This document shows, one piece after another, positions 36,752 to 48,391 of a DNA stretch of 64,000 bases. Under the pieces are notes generated by a model. It had not been told where the DNA came from, made no database searches, and saw nothing but the letters and a program-made list of their open reading frames with translations. Both the position numbers and the translations under genes were made by a program. Source of the DNA: Ramazzottius varieornatus (lineage: Eukaryota; Tardigrada; Eutardigrada; Parachela; Ramazzottiidae); contig BDGG01000002.1 of the NCBI GenBank assembly GCA_001949185.1, forward strand, positions 5,322,448 to 5,386,447. The letters are read 5' to 3'. The stretch's first letter is position 1; every line of letters begins with the position of its first letter.

Positions 36752-37508
36752 CTACAAGCTCTACTCTAGCTGCACTAAGCACCCGCCAATGTTTACAGCC
36801 AAAGCATATAACCAGACATGTAACACAAAGAAAAGGCCCTTTCACCCCGGTAGGAGATACCATTTTCTCCATTTATCCGCGCAAACATACCTCGGCCACT
36901 TTTTCCAGCACAGAAACACACTCACCTACGCTGACACATTTTCTAGTACAGTACTTTGGGTACTTCCCCACCTACATCAGCTCGTATTTCAACAGCTCAG
37001 CATCAAGTACCTCGACCATACAGCACAGTATATGTTGCCGATGTCAAAGGTGATCTAGGTTGTCAAAGATAAGTGATAACTGGGTATATAATCGCGTTAA
37101 CGCATGCAACAGAAAGAAGATGCTCAACACAAGCGCCGACAAGCAGAGAAAGAGTTCCGGACTGTACCCGAGATCGCGTTGTCTGCTACCCAGACAGTGT
37201 AGCGCGAATACAAGAAGCAAGTTATACAGTCATCGTTACCTTCGCAAGTCTTGTTCATACAGCACGATATCACAAAATAGACATTGAACACTCCGTCTCG
37301 ACAGACTCTAGCCTCAGCTTATTATTCAATCGATAATGAACGACTACAATCTCAAAGGCGGCATGTGCCAAGTTGACTTCTGATCACCGCGTTCTTCCTC
37401 CGGTTTGACGATCAAAATACGCAACACATAACACATAGAACCCAAGAAAAAAATCATCAATAAAAACACGTGAAGGGTTTGCCGAACTCGGAACCCTTTT
37501 TCGGAAGA

Positions 37509-37622
37509 CTGAATGTGGGACTCTTCGATCTATGAAACTGAATGTGGGACTGTTCGATCTATGAAACTGAATGTGGGACTGTTCGATCTATGACAGCTGA
37601 ATGTGGAACTATTCGATCTATG
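37509..37622. repeat. 29-bp tandem repeat, four copies
   Basis: The unit CTGAATGTGGGACTGTTCG plus ATCTATGAAA begins at 37509, 37538, 37567 and 37597. The fourth copy is 1 bp longer and has diverged. A minisatellite in intergenic DNA. Confidence 0.9.
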
Positions 37623-40600
37623 TGCGCTGTAACATCGATCTTCTCACGTACGTCAGCGTAAAATGTACTTTGTCTACGTAGCACGCCTCGCATCGAGCAG
37701 GAATCCTACAGAATGGAAGTGAAGAAGCAGTCGCTCGTAGACGACGAGTCTTGCGAACAAAGAAACGCGTCTGCCTTGGTAGAAAATGCTCGGATCCAGC
37801 CGAGACACTGTCGCATCTCAGAAAATCAATCGATGGCAGCGGGACGGCAGTTCTTGGTAACCAAGACCTCATCGTCTACGAACGTCACTGAGAAATGTAG
37901 TTGTCATGAGTTGCTGGTTGAAGAAAGCGAATACGTTGCACATGTAATTACATGAGCTCAAAAATATGATAGACTCGTCAGCCTAATTCTTGGAGAACGT
38001 GGTACGCACTTCGAACATCTTCGGTTCTTGCATTGCAAGGAACACCTTAGAGCCTATGTATACAGTCAGCTTGACAGAAAATGGCTGCCATCTGCGCAAA
38101 GACATTTCATTCTTTGAGACATGTCGATGTTCACCGAGTAAGCGTCTTCTGTTCGACAGGGGAAGGAAGTTCGGCGCGGCTTTCTCGGGGTCTCATGTCT
38201 GCGGCGTTCAATACTGTCGAAAGGCAACACTGTAACATGTTTTTCAAACCACGCAGTCGATACCGTATTATTAAAAGTTGCCCGGGCTCGTTCTAGAGTT
38301 CCGCATGGTTGCTCGCTTCATAATTTGTCTCTAGTGAAACATTCACCTCTTCAACCGTGCAGATGCTGGTGCCAAACAAGACCGAACATCTTGTAACATG
38401 CTGTGGCTTCCCGCTACGAGCGCATATTCTGGTCCCTCGGGACGATTTTCAAGGAAAGTCTTCACCGAAACTCAAACGCATATTGTACACAACAGTTTCA
38501 CGAGTCAGACATACACTGCAAGTCCACCAGACATCGTTCCTGGAACAGTTCTATAAGCTATCGTCTCCTGTAGTACCTGATACAACCACTTAAGGCTAAT
38601 GCGGGCTCCTGCCAGAAGTCCAAGTCTTAGAACCAAGTCAGGAACCTGGGTACACATGACGCATTGCGCCTGTTATGCAATCAACAAATATATGGATCGT
38701 GTGGGCCCATTCCGAAGACTGGTCGAACCTTGACATAACACAGAAAACGCACAGATAATGCACTTCACACCGAATAATGCATGGAGGGATGAGCCTTCCC
38801 GTCCGTTCATCGCTTGCAGGCACTGCGAGGAGGACCAAGGCAGATAACACAAACGCAGGTGTCCAGGGAATCGACTCTATAGTCTGGAGAATGGCATATA
38901 CTGTAATACCGAACCAAGCGCAAGTTGTCGTGTCGAGCCTTCTTGACCTCGGGCATGGTACGTTCACACCGACCAGATGTGGCGAGCTATTACTACCTAC
39001 TTCTTGGAAAATCCTGCAGAATGGAAAGTTAGGATTTGGAATCTTACCTCAGATACTGGCAAATCCGACGTCGCGACTTCCGGGCAGCCTTACATGTCCA
39101 TAGGTAGTCCTCCTCCTTCCTGGCGATACGTACCTAGTTTCCTTTCATCGTCCATCCACCTTATATCCGGCACAAGATTGGAATAACTATCAACAGTGAC
39201 ACCTAAATTCTTCGTCCCATAAACATCAACTAAACAGGAGCAAACTGAAAACTCAGAAAAACTTGAATCCAGTTTCTGGTAATCCACTAATCCGGTTTGT
39301 GAATAACTGTCCTGGTGTGGGAGCTGTAATCAGTTTGCGGTAAACTCGATCGAGCCTTTCGTATAGCCCTAATCAACAAATCAATGCCTATTCCACAATT
39401 ATTGGAATGGAGTGAGTCATGTCCAACCTGGAGCGCTCAGCGGTGGACGGGTGATTTACTCAGCGGCTAAGCCCTAATATCCAAGATTACGGAACTGTCA
39501 CTTACGACCTGACAAGAACCGGTACAACAGGGAAACTTTATTATCAGTGCGCAAATCTTACCTTTCGAACAGGAGACCCGGTGTTCGAACGACATTCCAA
39601 ACGGAATTTTTATATGAAAAATATCGATTGACTGATTGGGCTGCACTTGATGTTGCGAAGCCGTTTTGTGTTTTGGATAATTCCCTGAGTAAATCTCCCG
39701 TCCATCGCTGGTAGCGCTCTGCGCTTCTACCAAATTTCACGTTTCTTTACCAGATTTTCATCGACATCTCCCAATACTGCAGCACGAAGTGGGTCGTGGG
39801 ACCGAAGTCTAATCCCCGAGACAGAATCCGAGGAGGATGGCGTTCAGACACGGAAACGGCGTGGATCGGGATGACCGTGTCACCGTAGGAAACTTCTAAC
39901 GAGGCGTGACAGCCACTTATCGCTTGTACATTACCCGTTGTTTCAAGCTGTTTCGGTTCCAGGTTATGCCTTCTGTCACGATGAGGAAGATGGACCATGC
40001 TTGTCGTATTCAGGGACTTACGTTGCTGATCAGGAACTCCTTCCGCGAGCGTTCAAATCTCTGCCAAAGCAGCTGAGAATGCAGGATAAAGAGGGTTGTT
40101 TTGTTCATAAATGCGAAAAATTGCTTCTCAATTAACGCCCTGCTCTAGACGAACACCTATCAACCTGCTATTCTGTCTGAAACGTTTAGGGATGGTAAAG
40201 CACGGCTAAAGCGTCTTTGCGGGTCTGTCATTCCTGGAGAATACCATCTTTGGACCAGTGGCCGGAAATGTTGTGCAGAACAGATGACTCCACTTCCGGT
40301 TCACCCGCGGTTTCGGCATCGTTTACAGCACCGATGTCGTACTCTGTTATTTTCTCAAATCTGACCACCACTCCAACTGGATCTAGTTCATGCGATTTTC
40401 CGACGAGGAAAATATGGCAAACATGATGGGCAGTTGGTGTACTTCGTCACTGCGAAGGGACTGGTGAGGAACCGTGCGTTGGATATTCCCCACAGGTAGG
40501 CATATTCACTTCATTAATTCTATTCGTTACATGTTTGATTCATCCTGTGGTTTGCTCAAATGATGCAAAAGATGCTCAAATGATGTAAAAGATGTCGTCA

Positions 40601-41179
40601 GATACCGAGATAAGATCGACGAACAAAGTAAATGAGGAAGTAAATAGCCCATCGAAAGTGGCGTACCCAAAGAGCCGAAAGCGAGACGTTCGCATATCTC
40701 ATTCGCCAGAAATTCCCCTCCTGCGTGAAAGACACAAGTATTCCGCTCGCTAAGACTTGTCTCCTACCACTGCATGCCCTTGTACATGCCAACCTGCGGC
40801 GAGACGTTACACATAATGTAAGAAAGTGAATAGATTTCGGTATCTCGTGCTGTGTCCTCACATATACCGTAGCTCATGTGGTCGCTATATTTCAGCATTC
40901 CAGAGACAAAGAAAAGTTCGGCTGTCCGATCTGCCAACGTGCAACTTCGTCTTCATATTGCGGAAGCCTACGTTCTAACGGCAGTTATCTTTGCCAGCTT
41001 TGCCCGCTGAAATGCCGGAATGGACCTCGATACTCCAATATATTCGAGAAGACCATCGACACCACTACCTGTCGCAGCTTGCCGGGTTACGAGACCGCCA
41101 TCTCTAACAACGAATCACTGCTCAGCGAATCCTTATGTAGCAGCTCTAACGTGATAAGGGTGATACGGGACGTCAGCAA

Positions 41180-41280
41180 TTGAACTGAACTAGATCGTTA
41201 TCTCAGGTGGCGCACATTTTAATTGTTAATGGTCGAAAGCGTGCGCCACTTGGAAATGCTGATCTAGTCCAATGCATTTA
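41180..41280. mobile_element. MITE copy 8, intact inner palindrome
   Basis: TAGATCGTTATCTCAGGTGG and CGCACATTTTAATTG on the left pair with GCGTGCGCCACTTGGAAATG on the right. The outer CTAGATCG / GATCTAG inverted pair is visible. Terminal GGACGTCGGC repeats were not found, so the boundaries are approximate. Confidence 0.75.
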
Positions 41281-41933
41281 CCAGTATGTGAGCCCTCAGT
41301 TATCTGATATTGGATGTATCGAAATATAACTGCGTACAAACCATGTTCAATCGTTTGTTGGACTGTGATGTGTGAGGCAAGAAATTCAAGTCCAGAGGAA
41401 ACCTGACTTGTCACAAGCAGATGCACGTAAGGAAGCCGAAAAGAGCTTTCGGAAAAAGAGAACTGTGGGAGAAGGATCTCTAACAGTTACTTTGAGCTTT
41501 GAAACCGCACAAGAATTCTTCAAACGTTCTGAGTGTAATACCGCAGGAAACGATGGCAGATCATCTCTGTGGGATGAAGTAGCTGCTCAAGTATCGATAA
41601 TGCAGATTTCGCTTTTACAAAGATGTAGGTCCGAAAATTTGTGTGTTTTCATGGGTTCCCGTATCCGTGAAGTCTGGAGCCAACATTTGGTTTCTTGCTC
41701 ACATGGGGAAAGATCGCTCGGACTGCTCTCAAAAGCGCTTGGAATAAATACAAGCTAGAATGAAGTTGCATACAGTACAGTAGAACGATACCATTGCGTG
41801 GGTGCATCTTTATAGACATAAAGGCAAGATCGAAAACACCTACAAGGAAGTGTTCGCGTGCGGAGGGATAGTGACCAAAAACTTTGTGTACATTTTCATA
41901 AAACCAGATTATCTCAGAAATAAACCAATACTT

Positions 41934-42077
41934 CAAAATCCCGATCATTTCGGGCAGAATTTGACTGTGCGTGCGTTTGTACCCTAGGGCATAGGAGGGC
42001 ATACGGTAAATAATATCTATGCCCTAGGGTACAAATTCACACACGTAGTCAAATTCTGTTCGAAATGATAGGGATTT
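41934..42077. repeat. Hairpin element abutting the NR4A 3' end
   Basis: Arms of about 60 bp (41934-41992 and 42018-42077) share CCCTAGGGCATA / TATGCCCTAGGG and AGAATTTGAC / GTCAAATTCT around a 25-bp loop. The right arm ends within 10 bp of the NR4A stop at 42087, so it lies in the 3' UTR or marks its end. Confidence 0.85.
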
Positions 42078-42086
42078 TAAAGTTGT

Positions 42087-44942
42087 TCAAATAGTCTCGG
42101 GTGTTCGAATGTATCGTAGAAGGGAACTGGGAAATTTAACCGAGGAACCTTGGGACTGCAAATAGCCGCCGATGCGAAGTCGAGTATTTTGCCCCGCAGT
42201 ACGGCAATCCTGGAGTATCTCCATAATACGGGGAAACCAGTTGTGCATACTTTGAGCAGTCTGAATTGCATGTTCACGCAGAACATTGAGAACTTTGGTT
42301 TGCATATTGAGGACGGGTGCATTATTGGTGAGCGGAGGACGATCTACAGAAAACCAAGCGGTTATTAGGAAAATATAGTGTGAAGTGGGTGATGATTTGG
42401 GAAGTCGGCATCCAGCCAAATCGTTTCCTCAAGTGGCGCACGCTTTCGGCCGACGACAACGAGAACGTGCGCCACTTGGGAAAAACGATGTACTGTAGGT
42501 GAATTTATTCGTCGACATCCCCTTTTTCGTTTGGAAAATGTTTGATGCGTACCCTGAAGAAGAATCAGGGCGCATAAGCAAGCAAAGCCGACTGTATCCA
42601 AGTCCAGACTTCGGAGTGATCGGGAAAGCTGTTGCAGCTCCAGGAGCCACGGATAACCCATGACGCGGATGACGAGTTCCCTGGGATAGGCCGCACCCGT
42701 ATACAAGCGGATGCAGTCTTCTCCAGCGGTACTGTTTGACGTGCTTTCGGTAAGTAGCCTGCAAGCACAAACGTGTACGTTCATTTGGTAATTGCATTGA
42801 CGTAAATGGCAGTGTGGGAGTTGCGCGTTACAGCCTGTAAAGGCGTCCACGACACACGTTGATGACTTAGAGGGATAAACAAGCTCGCTATGGCACCTGT
42901 AGGATAGGCGCAGTGAAATCATTTCCATGGCGGCACTCTGGATCAATACATCCCTGTCTTCCTGTGAGATCTCTAGACCGGCAATACAGTCCTTCCAAAC
43001 AGTTATAACATCCGCTGAATGCGTCAATGCATTCACAAATCGCTCCGTTTCATCATGGGGATTGCTAATTTTCATCGTGCTGCTCGCGCCCTGTAATTGT
43101 ACATAACCCTTGTCAGACCACATTTCAATCACACGGTTTTTCAAACCTCGTTTCCGAACGAGAACCGTTGTTGTGATCAGTTAGCCTGATGGGTGAAAAA
43201 TCTGACTTTTTACGCAGTATTTTGACCAACAACTACAAATCCTACCAAAACATTAATACAAATTCTATCACGTTCACCTGGTAGTCGGAATACGTAAATG
43301 CTTGACTTTCTTGATGAGCCCGCAAGAGAGTTCCGATAAGGTCTGTTTTTGTTGACGAAGTACTCCCCGAGCTGCTTCGGCGAGATGTGGTGCTTCCTCG
43401 GGTTATTGCGTCGCGATCGTTCGTATTCTTGGGCTTCGATGGTAGGCGACCTCTTCGTCCCTTCAGGCTGTCCGTACGAACCACTAAAGAAAATTTACCA
43501 GATTAATTTACTCGAAGGGGAAGGAATTCTCTCCACCATTCGATGTCTAGGTGGAAGTCGGATTAATTTACTTTGAGATCTAGAGATCTACTCTGACTTT
43601 ACGCAGCTTCCTCCGCTGTTTACCTTCTTTCACCATTCCCACGTTGAGACATTTCTGGAACCGGCAGAACTGGCAGCGGTTTCTACGCTTTTTGTCCACT
43701 ATGCAGTCCTTGTTCCCGAGACAAACATACTTCGAACCCTTCTGCACGGTTCTCTGCCAAAGTAAAACTACAATAGAATGGGTCCATTTGGGAACCATAT
43801 ATTTGGAACTCCATCGACGAACCTTGAAGAAACCCTTGCAGCCTTCGCACGTCCGAACTCCATAATGCTGACAAGCGGCGTGGTCGCCGCATACGGCGCA
43901 CACCTGCCCGGGAGTCAGTTCTGTGTTCTCGTGGGTTCGACCAAAAGTAGTGGGAGAGGATCGTGTACGGTGCAAAGCGTTGTGAGGAAGGGGCAAATTA
44001 TGTCCGAGGAAATTAAAGTGCGTGACAGGTTGGCCGGTATTGGATGGATAGTGGTACCCTGGGGAGATGACCGGACTGGAGATGGATCCGGCATCCGACG
44101 AACTGTCACTCACGTTGCCGGAAAGGGTCTGGTACTTTTGCAAGGTGCTCGTGGAGGTGCTGGCAAATACTTTTGATGGTATGGTATATTTCTTGAGGGA
44201 ATCATGTGACCAAGGTAGAGACAGGCGCTCCTCCGACGCTCCCTGGTATTCTCCCCCACTGGTACTTCGAAGTGGCAACAAGCTATCACCTGATCCAGAA
44301 GCGTGGGAACCTGTCGCAAAAGGTTGACATTATCAACAAGAGAAGCAATATCGCACTGCAGGAGGCAGGAAATAAAAACTATCGTATGAGTTTGAGTCAT
44401 CGGAAGCAGAAAATGAGTATACCTTTCCAAAAACTCTCTTGAAGGTGGGTTGTGAGCCCGGCGCCTACTGTACTACGAAATGACGACTGGGACCAAAAGT
44501 TTCTTTGCAGAGACGAAGTAGATGCATTGCTGCTATAAAGTTCTTGAAATGCCGGTGCGGTAGCTTGGTTGACGGGATGGTGGAAATAATCGAATGGGTC
44601 GGTGCGAGGTACCGGTGGTGCCGAATGTGGGGGAGTCACGTGGTGGTGGTGTGACCAGTTGGTTTCGCTCATCTCCGAAGTACTGGGCTCGATGGGGGAT
44701 TCGGCCATGCTGCTCATGCTGTCCATCAGATGGTCCGCATCCGACTCGTGTAGGACGGAAGTGGGCGTGGAGAACCCGTGACCGCTGTCGGCGGATGTGG
44801 CAGTCCCTGCGTACGACGAGCGACGGTACTCTCCACGGTTTGCCGGTACAAACGGAGACAAGGGGTGCGGCTGGTCGGAGTATGGGGGATGTTCCCAGTA
44901 AAAAGCATCGTTCGTTCCCGAAGCCGTACTGTACGAGCTCAT
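42087..44942 (-). CDS. NR4A/HR38-type nuclear receptor
   Basis: Orphan nuclear receptor of the Nurr/Nur77/HR38 group, an immediate-early transcription factor that binds NBRE sites as monomer or dimer. Exons 44423-44942, 43823-44310, 43624-43753, 43278-43483, 42897-43090, 42553-42758, 42087-42343; 666 codons with phases matching. A Ser/His/Pro-rich A/B region is followed by the DNA-binding domain ([20 protein letters not shown] ... [14 protein letters not shown] ... [16 protein letters not shown], about 311-376). P-box CEGCKGFFK is intact. The NR4A signature [19 protein letters not shown] follows, then a diverged ligand-binding domain ([48 protein letters not shown]). The last exon reads to a stop at 42087. 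A second frame reached by an alternative intron gives a different C terminus. The intron splitting the zinc fingers (43754-43822) is stop-free. A MITE sits in the last intron. Confidence 0.94.
42399..42522. mobile_element. MITE copy 9 (NR4A last intron), best inner palindrome
   Basis: Left end GGGAAGTCGGCATCC, inner TCAAGTGGCGCACGCTTTCG and GAACGTGCGCCACTTGGG, right end ATTCGTCGACATCCCC. It takes up most of the 42344-42552 intron. Confidence 0.87.
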
Positions 44943-47900
44943 CAGGTGACTTGGACGACCAACTCGATATGGGGAAGGCTACAATGGAAATAACCTCTGA
45001 CGTGTAGGGACGAAAAGCTTTAAGGGGTAGAGTCCCAGTGCTTCTCATTATTTATTTTCGATCAAAACAAATTCGAGAGAAATTTGGTGCGGGCTAAAAT
45101 AAATTCAAGTAAAAATTCAAGGGATTAATATTAAACTAGGTTCAGACACGCCCAAAAACAACTGGAAAAAGCAAGTGCGCTTGGAAAGCTGTTATTTAAA
45201 TTCGAAAGATGAAGGGAATCTTAAAAGTTAAAAAAAGCTCTGCCTTGGACAGTGCTGGATCTGATTTGAAGGGAGTGTCAAAATATTGCATTGGGTTAGT
45301 CAAATATTTTTGGGCCGCGACCACTCACTTCGAAAGCTAGCATGTTCCTTGCAGTCCGCGATGAATGTGACGACTGGCGGTGTGCGTGTGCTTCCGTAAC
45401 AGATTCCGCCGAATGACTAACTGGAGGAAACCACAAATTTCACGTATTCCGTAGAGGGTGAACCGTGCTTGCGTAAGAGGGGGGCTTCTGCTAATCCACG
45501 CCTCGTTGGGCAACGATCACAGCAGCATACAAACGCACAGAGCGCTTTTTCACAGAGCGAACGTTCAAAAAAAGCAGGAGACCAAAGAGCACTGAATCTG
45601 CGGCGGGACTCACCTGTTTGCTGGATAGGACTGGAAGTGGCCGGTCCAGGTGGCCTCGGCGCACGTGATCGTGTAGGGTCCAACTCTGCAGTTGTCGCAG
45701 CGCAAGAGCTGCGTATAGTTCGCGAGCCACTTTTTGCGGAACGTATGCTTAAACATATGAAGGCAGATGACTGATAAATATATATCCCGCAAGTGCCAGC
45801 CGTATGTACTGTAGTTCCACGCCAAATCGGATGGGACTGCGTTGTGTAAGGACGTTCAACACAACCCGATAGACAAAAGACACAAGAACCGATTCTGATC
45901 AAAGACTCCTGGCGGATTAACGGCTCATGAGATCACTGTCCTCGCGATCGTATTCAAGTGACGAACAATGGCAGATCATAAAGGTAACCTACGACGAATT
46001 TCGGTAAAAACTCCGTCGGGCTCCTTTATGCCCGAAGAGAAAATAGTAAACTGCGCCTGGTGTCGACGTCTGTGCCTTATAGTGAGGAACAAGTGGATGT
46101 CAATCGGAGAAGGAAGGAACGCGGGCTTTTTAAACAAATGCCTACGTCACTGGGACCCGGTAAGCGTCATTCACCGCCATCCATTGACGTGACTACACAC
46201 GTCCTTCTTTCTCGGCACTGGTGGGGTCCCTTCTGAGTAAGCTGATACGGAAGAACAAGAGCGGATCAGCACGCGGTCGGATCCGTTTTATCGGAGCTGT
46301 CTTGCGCACATTATCGTAGACCTAACAGGGAGGATTCTGATCGCTGATCGCTGATGCGGCCAACAACGTAGGTCGAGACATGTACGTACATTAAGTTTTC
46401 CCGGGCATGCAACAGCTTAAACATGCCGCATATCCGGACGTCGGCAGGATCGCTCGAACTGACAGGGATCCATGATTCATCGGTGGAAACGTAATCACGG
46501 TGAAACGCCCTTCGAATCCACCACACAGAAATCGATATCTGTACGACGGTTAATGGGCAAATTATGCCTGTCAGTGGTTTGTGAGGTCAGTCATTACCGT
46601 AAAATACGTTTGTACACAAATTATCAGCGTCACCACCTGAAATCTTGGACTTGAAAACAAAATATAGAATTCGATCCACCCAAAATCCGGCACGCGGATT
46701 TAAAATATGGAGGCTGGTCTTCTTGGCACTGTCGCACACAGAAAGGTCATCTCAACTTCTATTACAGCTTCGACGATACGGAAATTAAACAGTGCTGCAA
46801 AAGGTACCGGAAGCGATAGTTATCTCCGCAAAGCAGGAACTTCGCTGCGATATTCTGGCTTTAGAAGCTGTTGGCAAAGAAAACAGACCTTTATATTTAG
46901 CTGTAACGTACTTAGTTAAATAAACTTCAAGTTTATTCAGCGTTGAACTTGGGCGGCTACTTTGCATAAGCCTCCAAAACGTGCTAATTTCGTGGGCTAT
47001 ATTTGAACCTGTCTGACCTCTTCCATTAAGACGTGAGAAACCACTCGTGTTCGCTTTATCTTCTGGCTCCCGAAATAAACTCGGAAGCGCACGCTAGGCA
47101 TAAACGACCGGAAGTGATTTTTCATGTGATCGTCTGCTTGGTATTGGTTTCCTATACGGGAGAGCATGTGGTGTAATGCCTGGTGACGTGGTGTGTAAAT
47201 ATATCTGTTCTTAGCCGCTGAACATAGACATCTTTATTCGCCAAAATTACTGTTAGCTCGGAGCTCGTCGTGAATAGAAGTGATTGAGCACCTGGAAGAT
47301 TCGGATATTAATGATCTCTGTCGGCGCACGGTGTTAGCCAACAACAAAGAGCTACAGTCGAAGAAGCCATAATATGATAAGTCATGTTGTAAGAGTTATG
47401 GATCTTTTCTGCATAGAGAAATTTTAAGTTGACAGAGGGAAGGAAGCGGGACGAACTTTTAGAAATCACTAACTTATGGTATCGTTCCTGAAGAGAAGAA
47501 GCGAATATAGGTCAATTGTAATCCGCGGCTCTGCATTCTAGGCGGCGCCAAATTGCCAATCACATACGGCCACATCAGCCCGGGACCCAGGGTGCTAACT
47601 GCTGGGCACTACGGCGCAGTTTCAAAACACACGGTAAACTGGCTACGTTCACTCGGACAGTTCTTCGCGGGACAAGTCGGTACGAATAAGACATCCAATT
47701 TATTCATATTTCGATCATTGGACGGGAATGGTTTCGCGAGGAGCTGCGGCCAAGAAAAAGCACCAACACACAAACTGGGCGGACTGTGACAGACACGGCA
47801 AGGCGCACCATAGCCCCTCTGGTGCTCCGTAGAGTCAAACTGCATACATTTGCGTTTCTCATTTTGATGAGCTGTCATTTTTCTCGACACCGCCACACTT

Positions 47901-48391
47901 CAGGGAAACGGGACGACTGCTTGTTGGATAAGTCCATTGTCCTTCCTCAGTGGAGAATTTTTGGACGGTGGTGGGGTTTGGTGTAAGACGTTATTGGAGG
48001 AGGAAATCGTTACGGAGGCTGTTCAACACCGCTGCTGGCTTACCTGCTTGAAGCTTCCGTTCTGACGTCCGCAGCGAATAAGTCCATCTCCTCTTCCGAA
48101 ACACCGTCGCATGAACACCATAAAAGGTGGGATGACAAGGAAAGCAAACTGTCCGTTATTATTCGATCCATAAAAGCAGTTCATCCTTTTCGCAGGTAAG
48201 CGCTCGACTCTTGCACGGGCCACGTACTGTATTCGTACTATATACTAGCTGTAGCATCAGTCTTCTTCCTCACTCGATTGCGTTGCTCGCACTCGCTTAC
48301 AGGAGGTTGAGATCTTCCTCTTTTTCTTCAGGTTCCGAGGTCCGAGGTACGGCTAAAGTCGGTGAGGACCAGGGACGGATTCGTAGTAATC
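44943..48391. other. Gene-poor region between divergent NR4A and DNAJB11
   Basis: About 3.4 kb with no recognisable exon. Long open frames here (for example minus strand 45417-45902) overlap other open frames and show no domain or codon pattern of a real protein. Presumably promoters and 5' UTRs of both genes. Confidence 0.45.

Larger units (their letters stand above)
36752..42076. other. Gene-poor 5.3-kb region
   Basis: No recognisable gene. It may hide 5' exons of the minus-strand gene ending at 34023: a hydrophobic minus-strand frame around 38830-38940 (FGITVYAILQTIESIPWTP) is a weak candidate. It contains a 29-bp tandem repeat (37509-37622), a MITE copy (41180-41280) and the left arm of the 41934-42077 hairpin. 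Confidence 0.45.

Noticed and set aside
40878..41183. Possible zinc-finger exon (CPICQ ... CQLCPLKC)
   Set aside because: Cysteine spacing fits no family and no supporting splice sites or neighbouring exons were found.
45417..45902. 161-codon open frame on the minus strand
   Set aside because: No domain, biased Cys/Ser/Arg content and overlap with open frames on the other strand; likely chance.
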